From: JAHEIJ01 sp040235565
Lineage (GTDB): Bacteria > Pseudomonadota > Gammaproteobacteria > UBA6429 > Thiohalophilaceae
Length of the DNA: 6,657 nt
Direction of reading: 5' to 3'
Assembly (NCBI GenBank): GCA_040235565.1
Contig: JBECLA010000115.1
Coordinates: forward strand, 1 to 6,657
This document shows, piece by piece, positions 1 through 4,400 of the stretch (the first letter of the stretch is position 1; every line of letters starts with the position of its first letter). Under the pieces are notes generated by a model, which made no database searches, was not told the origin of the DNA, and saw only the letters and a list, made by a program, of their open reading frames with translations. A program made the translations under genes and the position numbers.

Positions 1-24
1 TTAATTGTCTTCAGGGATTCATGT

Positions 25-51
25 AATACCCCATTATATCCCGGGTATTTT
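25..51 (+). terminator. Weak stem-loop followed by TTTT, possible terminator of an upstream gene
   Basis: AATACCC at 25-31 is perfectly complementary to GGGTATT at 43-49, giving a 7-bp stem with an 11-base loop. The stem's right arm merges into a short TTTT run at 48-51. Read rightward this has the shape of a weak intrinsic terminator for a gene ending left of the window. The stem has only three G-C pairs and the T run is short, so it may be chance or a protein-binding inverted repeat. No coding end is visible beside it. Confidence 0.22.
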
Positions 52-88
52 CAATGTCCCATGCATCATCGAAGACCATAGCTGTCTG

Positions 89-141
89 AAAATAAATACT
101 TTTTTCGTATTTGATAAGGCAAGCAGATCCTTTGGTACACT
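89..141 (+). promoter_or_regulatory. Candidate sigma-70 promoter with AT-rich UP-like element for the ATPase gene
   Basis: TTGATA at 111-116 matches the -35 consensus at five of six bases. TACACT at 136-141 matches the -10 hexamer at four of six and is preceded by TGG, giving an extended -10 (TGGTACACT, 133-141). The 19-base spacer is longer than ideal, which the extended -10 could compensate. An A-run/T-run tract (AAAATAAATACTTTTTT, 89-105) lies where an UP element would sit, about 40-60 bases before the expected start site near 148. That start would leave a leader of about 27 bases before the ATG at 175. No operator is recognised. Confidence 0.45.
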
Positions 142-174
142 AGACTGTATCTGATGGATTAGGCGCTAAAGTAT

Positions 175-1407
175 ATGTATTACGAATATTTTAATCTCAA
201 GGAAAATCCCTTTCGGTTAAACACCGATCCCCGCTTTTTGTACCTGAGCAAGATCCACTCGCAGGCCCAGGCATACCTCGAATATGCCCTGATGAATGAA
301 GAGAACATCCTGGTGCTCAGTGGCGAAATTGGCTCTGGCAAGTCACTCATCGTCCAGAGTATTCTCGAGAAGCTGGGAGACGAGGTCCTGGCAATTAAAA
401 TCCATCAAACCCTGTTAACCGGCAACGAGTTCCTGCAGATGCTGCTGGTGGAATTTGGGATCGAAACTTTCTCCGAGAAAAAGGTTGAACTGCTGCATAA
501 CATTAAAAAATTTCTGTTGCAGCAACATCAGGCCGGCCAACGTGTGTTACTGATTGTTGACGAGGCGCAAAACCTGGATCCCCTCGTGCTGGAAGAAATC
601 CGTTTTCTGGCTGACATGGAATGCAAAAACCACAAGTTGCTGAATGTTTTTCTGGTTGGCCAGCCGGAACTGAACAAAATCCTGGCCCTGCCTGAAATGG
701 AACAACTGGTCCAGCGCATCCACCTGCGCTTCCACCTGAAGTCACTCAAGGAGGAGGAAGTCAGGGAATACATCCTGCATCGGCTCAATGTCGCCGATGG
801 CGAGCACACCATTGAGATCGACGATAACGCCTTTCCCCTTGTGTATCTCTACACCGGAGGACGACCGCGGTTGATTAACGTCCTCTGTGATCACGCCTTG
901 ACCTGTGCGTATGCCAGTGATCAGAGAGCCTTCAACATGGAACTGATACAAACCGCGATCGAAGAACTGCAATGGTCACCCTATACCCAGGCACTGGAGG
1001 AACTCATCACGACCAAGCATGATGTTAGTCCCCAAGAAAAAAACTCGGCCTATTTTCTGGTATATAAAAAGAATCATCTGGTGGGCCGGTTTCCAATTGA
1101 CAAAAGTCGTCTGCATATTGGGCGAGAAGCCGAAAATGACATCGTGTTAACCGCCCCGGGGGTAAGCCGCCATCATGCCCATGTGATTGTCATGATGAAT
1201 AGCGATGTTTATATTCGCGACCTGGACAGTAAAAACGGGACCTTTGCCGGTACCGAACGCGTCACATTACAACTCCTGCAACATGGTGACGTGGTGACGA
1301 TTTCCGAATTCCAGCTGAAGTACATCAGTGAACTTGATACCCAACAACACATTACCGGACAGGGCAATATCGTGCCTTACCCTGTACCGGCGAATGCGAA
1401 TAAATGA
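175..1407 (+). CDS. ExeA/GspA-type AAA+ ATPase with C-terminal FHA domain
   Basis: This 410-residue protein is a predicted cytosolic AAA+ ATPase of the ExeA/GspA (general secretion pathway A) type. It opens with the family's N-terminal signature (MYYEYFNLKENPF, then DPRFLYLS at 18-25), which fixes the ATG at 175. The Shine-Dalgarno match is poor: only AGG at 161-163, 11 bases upstream. Walker A is GEIGSGKS (50-57); Walker B is LLIVDEAQ (125-132), with D129 and E130; a sensor-1-like strand NVFLVGQPEL covers 157-166; QRI with R181 and GGRPRLIN (228-235) follow as in relatives. After a linker (about 270-292), an FHA domain spans about 293-385 with all canonical phosphothreonine-binding landmarks: GRE (316-318), SRHH (331-334) and DSKNGT (351-356). 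No transmembrane segment is seen, so the membrane anchor and periplasmic peptidoglycan-binding domain of true GspA are missing. The family role is ATP-driven assembly or secretion support; phospho-dependent control is inferred from the FHA domain. A MoxR-like or exosortase-locus ATPase is less likely, although the exosortase-associated ATPases are close kin. It converges on the large gene to its right. Confidence 0.9.
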   Translation: MYYEYFNLKENPFRLNTDPRFLYLSKIHSQAQAYLEYALMNEENILVLSGEIGSGKSLIVQSILEKLGDEVLAIKIHQTLLTGNEFLQMLLVEFGIETFSEKKVELLHNIKKFLLQQHQAGQRVLLIVDEAQNLDPLVLEEIRFLADMECKNHKLLNVFLVGQPELNKILALPEMEQLVQRIHLRFHLKSLKEEEVREYILHRLNVADGEHTIEIDDNAFPLVYLYTGGRPRLINVLCDHALTCAYASDQRAFNMELIQTAIEELQWSPYTQALEELITTKHDVSPQEKNSAYFLVYKKNHLVGRFPIDKSRLHIGREAENDIVLTAPGVSRHHAHVIVMMNSDVYIRDLDSKNGTFAGTERVTLQLLQHGDVVTISEFQLKYISELDTQQHITGQGNIVPYPVPANANK

Positions 1408-1458
1408 TGATGGAAATTAGCAGCAGCTATTGCCAGCGAGACGTAAAGTAACCATCAA
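1408..1458. other. Short convergent intergenic gap with no recognisable terminator
   Basis: Only 51 bases separate the TGA of the ATPase gene (1405-1407) from the TAG of the leftward gene (1459-1461). I find no GC-rich hairpin followed by a T run on either strand. The only inverted pair, TGATGG (1408-1413) with CCATCA (1452-1457), would enclose a 38-base loop and has no T tract. Transcription from either side may therefore run into the other gene, or end by Rho-dependent termination. Confidence 0.6.
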
Positions 1459-4400
1459 CTAGAACTTGCCGATCACGTTGACAAACATACCCTGACTATC
1501 GTAATCCAGATCAGTCAGATCATCAGAGAAGTCTGTGAAGTTATAGCCCACACCCATTTTGATATTGTCGCCGAAATGACGGTAAACACCCACTAACATA
1601 CCGCTGCGTGAATCACCTGCTTCCTTGACATCAAGCAAGCGGCCTTCAAGCAAGGCATCCCAGCGATGAGTGAAGTGCCAGTCGGCTCTTAATATATACA
1701 ACGCCGCCTCACTGTCGAAGAAATTGGGATTCACCCGATCCAGACTTAACTGGCCAAAGCGATGGGCGTACTTGCCTCCCAGGGTCCAGCTTGATGTCAG
1801 ATCATAGCTGAAGTCCAATGACAGCACGTGACTCTTCTGGATATACAGCGCTGCGCTATTGTTGGGTGTCAACTGATCCGTGGTAGGCAGGTTATAGAAG
1901 TACGTATATTTAAACAGCGCATTCAGTGCATCATTGTTCACTGGTCGATAGGCATAACCCAGCACCGCTTCGGTGAAGTCGCCGTTATAAAAATCACCCA
2001 ACGTACTTTCACTTTCAGAGTAATTCAGCTTGCCGATGAGGCGCCAATCCTGATTCAGATAGTACTTGATACTGTTTTTCATCAACCAGGTGGTACGCTC
2101 AGCAAATGAAGTATCAGGTTGTTCCGTTTCGTCGACACGATACTCCAGTGCACCGGCATATGTCAGCGCATTGAACTTGTAACCAATTCTGAAACCTGCC
2201 GCGGTGCGGTTGGTTTCCGCGCCGGTGTTTTCATCCCGGAGTGTACCAATATCGATGCTGCCACCGAGGTTCAGTCTGTCATTGGCGACCAGGTCAAAAC
2301 CCAATGCATGGGTCAACCCGGTTGGCACATCACCATGGGTATAGCGCTCTTCCATATAAATACTGGCACTATCAGAATAACGGGTCTTGAATCCTGTCGC
2401 CAAATTGCCGCGGCGGGCTTTCACGCCGTTATCTGTCCGTTCATTTTCGAGAGCATAACTACTGTAAATATCAGTGGCGTCGGTCATCTTGTAATCGACA
2501 CCGAGCTTGGCCGCCGGGCCGATGTCACCGGACGATAATTCACCATCCAGTTTGATGCGATCACTGGCACGATATTCCGCGCCGACGCCAATGCGCCCGT
2601 TTTCATCACGATTGCCGGTCACACTGGCCGTGTCCTGTGCAAAGCCGTACGCCTGCCAGTTTTCCTCCGAATCATATGTCGCTCTCACTGCCACATCAGA
2701 ACGGTCACCTTGTTGCTGGGTAAGCGGCACCACAATCGAATCATCGGTACGCGTGTCTTTTCGCCAACCCAGGCCGAAAGTCCAGTTATTATTCAGCAGA
2801 TAGTCAACATCCACTTCCAGAGCTTCGGTCTGGAGTGCATTTTCCTGGTCCTGGGCATCGGCCTTGAGTTTGACATTCACCGAGTCAGTTACCGGCATTT
2901 CCAACATCGCACCGGACTGGGTGGTATCGGTGTTTGCTATCAGACCCGGCGCAGCATAGCCGGCATCGAGCTGCTGATTATAAAAGGTGAATTTGCCGTT
3001 CAGGCCGGCAAAAATGTCTTCGAGGCGAACACTGGCATCCACCCGCTGGCCATTTGCCTTGACATCCGTGCCCGCTGCCAGCGCAGCCTCGTTAAAGTTG
3101 TAACCGCCATCACTGGAGGACTGAGTTGAGGATACCGGACCCTGACTGGTGGACTGCTGCAGTTTGAACCAGGTACCGGCATTTTTCCTCCAGGTTAAAT
3201 CGTAGGCGTTGAGACTGGTCTCACTGCCTGTGACTTCCTGATCTTCCAGGGTCATACCCAGTTTCACATGATCACCAAACCAGTAATGCGCCCGGCCACC
3301 GGTCACGATGTCTTCCAGATCTTCAAATCCCGGGGTGTATTCATAATTTGCCACCAGATAGGCGCGATTGCCGCCATAATCAGAGCTATCTACCAGCAGG
3401 TCGGATGCCGCCGTGGCGGACAACGGCGCTTTGAGCATGATCCGTCCCTGGATATAGTCAATATCGTAATCCAGGCCAGGGGTCAGGTTTTTCACACTCA
3501 GTACGACATTGGATAGCGCATCACGCACTTCGATACGCAGGCGATCAGAACCGGTGAGGATGTCCTGACGACGCAAGTAGTATAAAGAGCCACCGGTGCC
3601 GAGGAATTCATCACGTCCCGCCACGGTACCCGGCTCAGCGGCAAACACATTGGCAACAAACCGCTTCTCACCGAATGATGTGGTGGCATCGCCCTCATAA
3701 TTGAAATTGGCACCATAGAGGCCCCGGTCGACATGAGCCAGATCGTTATCCAGATAGGCAATATCGAAATTGCCCCACAAGCCATAGTTCTTGTCTTTCT
3801 TCCATTTCAGGTAGAACTTGCCGGAGGTAGGCGCATCCTCTTCCACGGTGCTGTCATCACCAAAGGTGGGATAGTAATAATCCGGATCGAGGCGCCGGAA
3901 CAAGGCTTCCGGTGACTTGTTCATGAAATTGGAGAACAACTCATCCACCGGGCCTTCACGGGTATCGGCACTGGCAGTCAGAACCGACTCATTTTCAAAT
4001 TCACCCTTGGCATAGAAGGCCAGTCGCCCGTCTACCGCGAGATCATTGTTGTAATGCTGATCGTCTCCGGTCACTTCCTTCGCCGGGCCATTGGTGCTGT
4101 CACGGGCAACGGTCAAATCAGCAATACCGACATAGAACCAGTCACGCTTTTCCAGATCCAGATCGCGCTGGTAGACATTGCCGTGACCGGCGTCATCGGT
4201 AATGGCCACTTCCACGGTATGCAGACCGGAAGGCAGGATATACTCGCCACCGAATTCGCCACTGTCAGCAACCGGCAAGGCATGCCCGGCAAACCAGACA
4301 TTGTGGCCTTCTGGCACATCCTTGCCATAGACACTCACCACACCACCATTCAGCGGTATATTGTTAACCCCGAGACGATTCTCGCCGTAACCCACCAGCA

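Noticed and set aside
1..3. TTA at the first bases read as the stop codon of a leftward gene
   Set aside because: The same minus-strand frame has another stop at 19-21, so no gene could end here.
1..81. Frame open from the first base to TAG at 79-81, possible end of an upstream gene
   Set aside because: The 26 residues show no family resemblance and are rich in Pro, Cys and His; an open run of this length is expected by chance.
159..169. TTAG-GCG-CTAA inverted repeat beside the ribosome site
   Set aside because: The arms are only 4 bp long, too short to distinguish from chance.
1408..1457. TGATGG / CCATCA inverted pair as a bidirectional terminator
   Set aside because: The 38-base loop and the absence of any T run make this implausible.
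3424..3891. TonB-dependent receptor plug domain
   Set aside because: No TonB box or usual plug motifs are visible, and the N-terminal OmpA-like modules do not fit a standard receptor.
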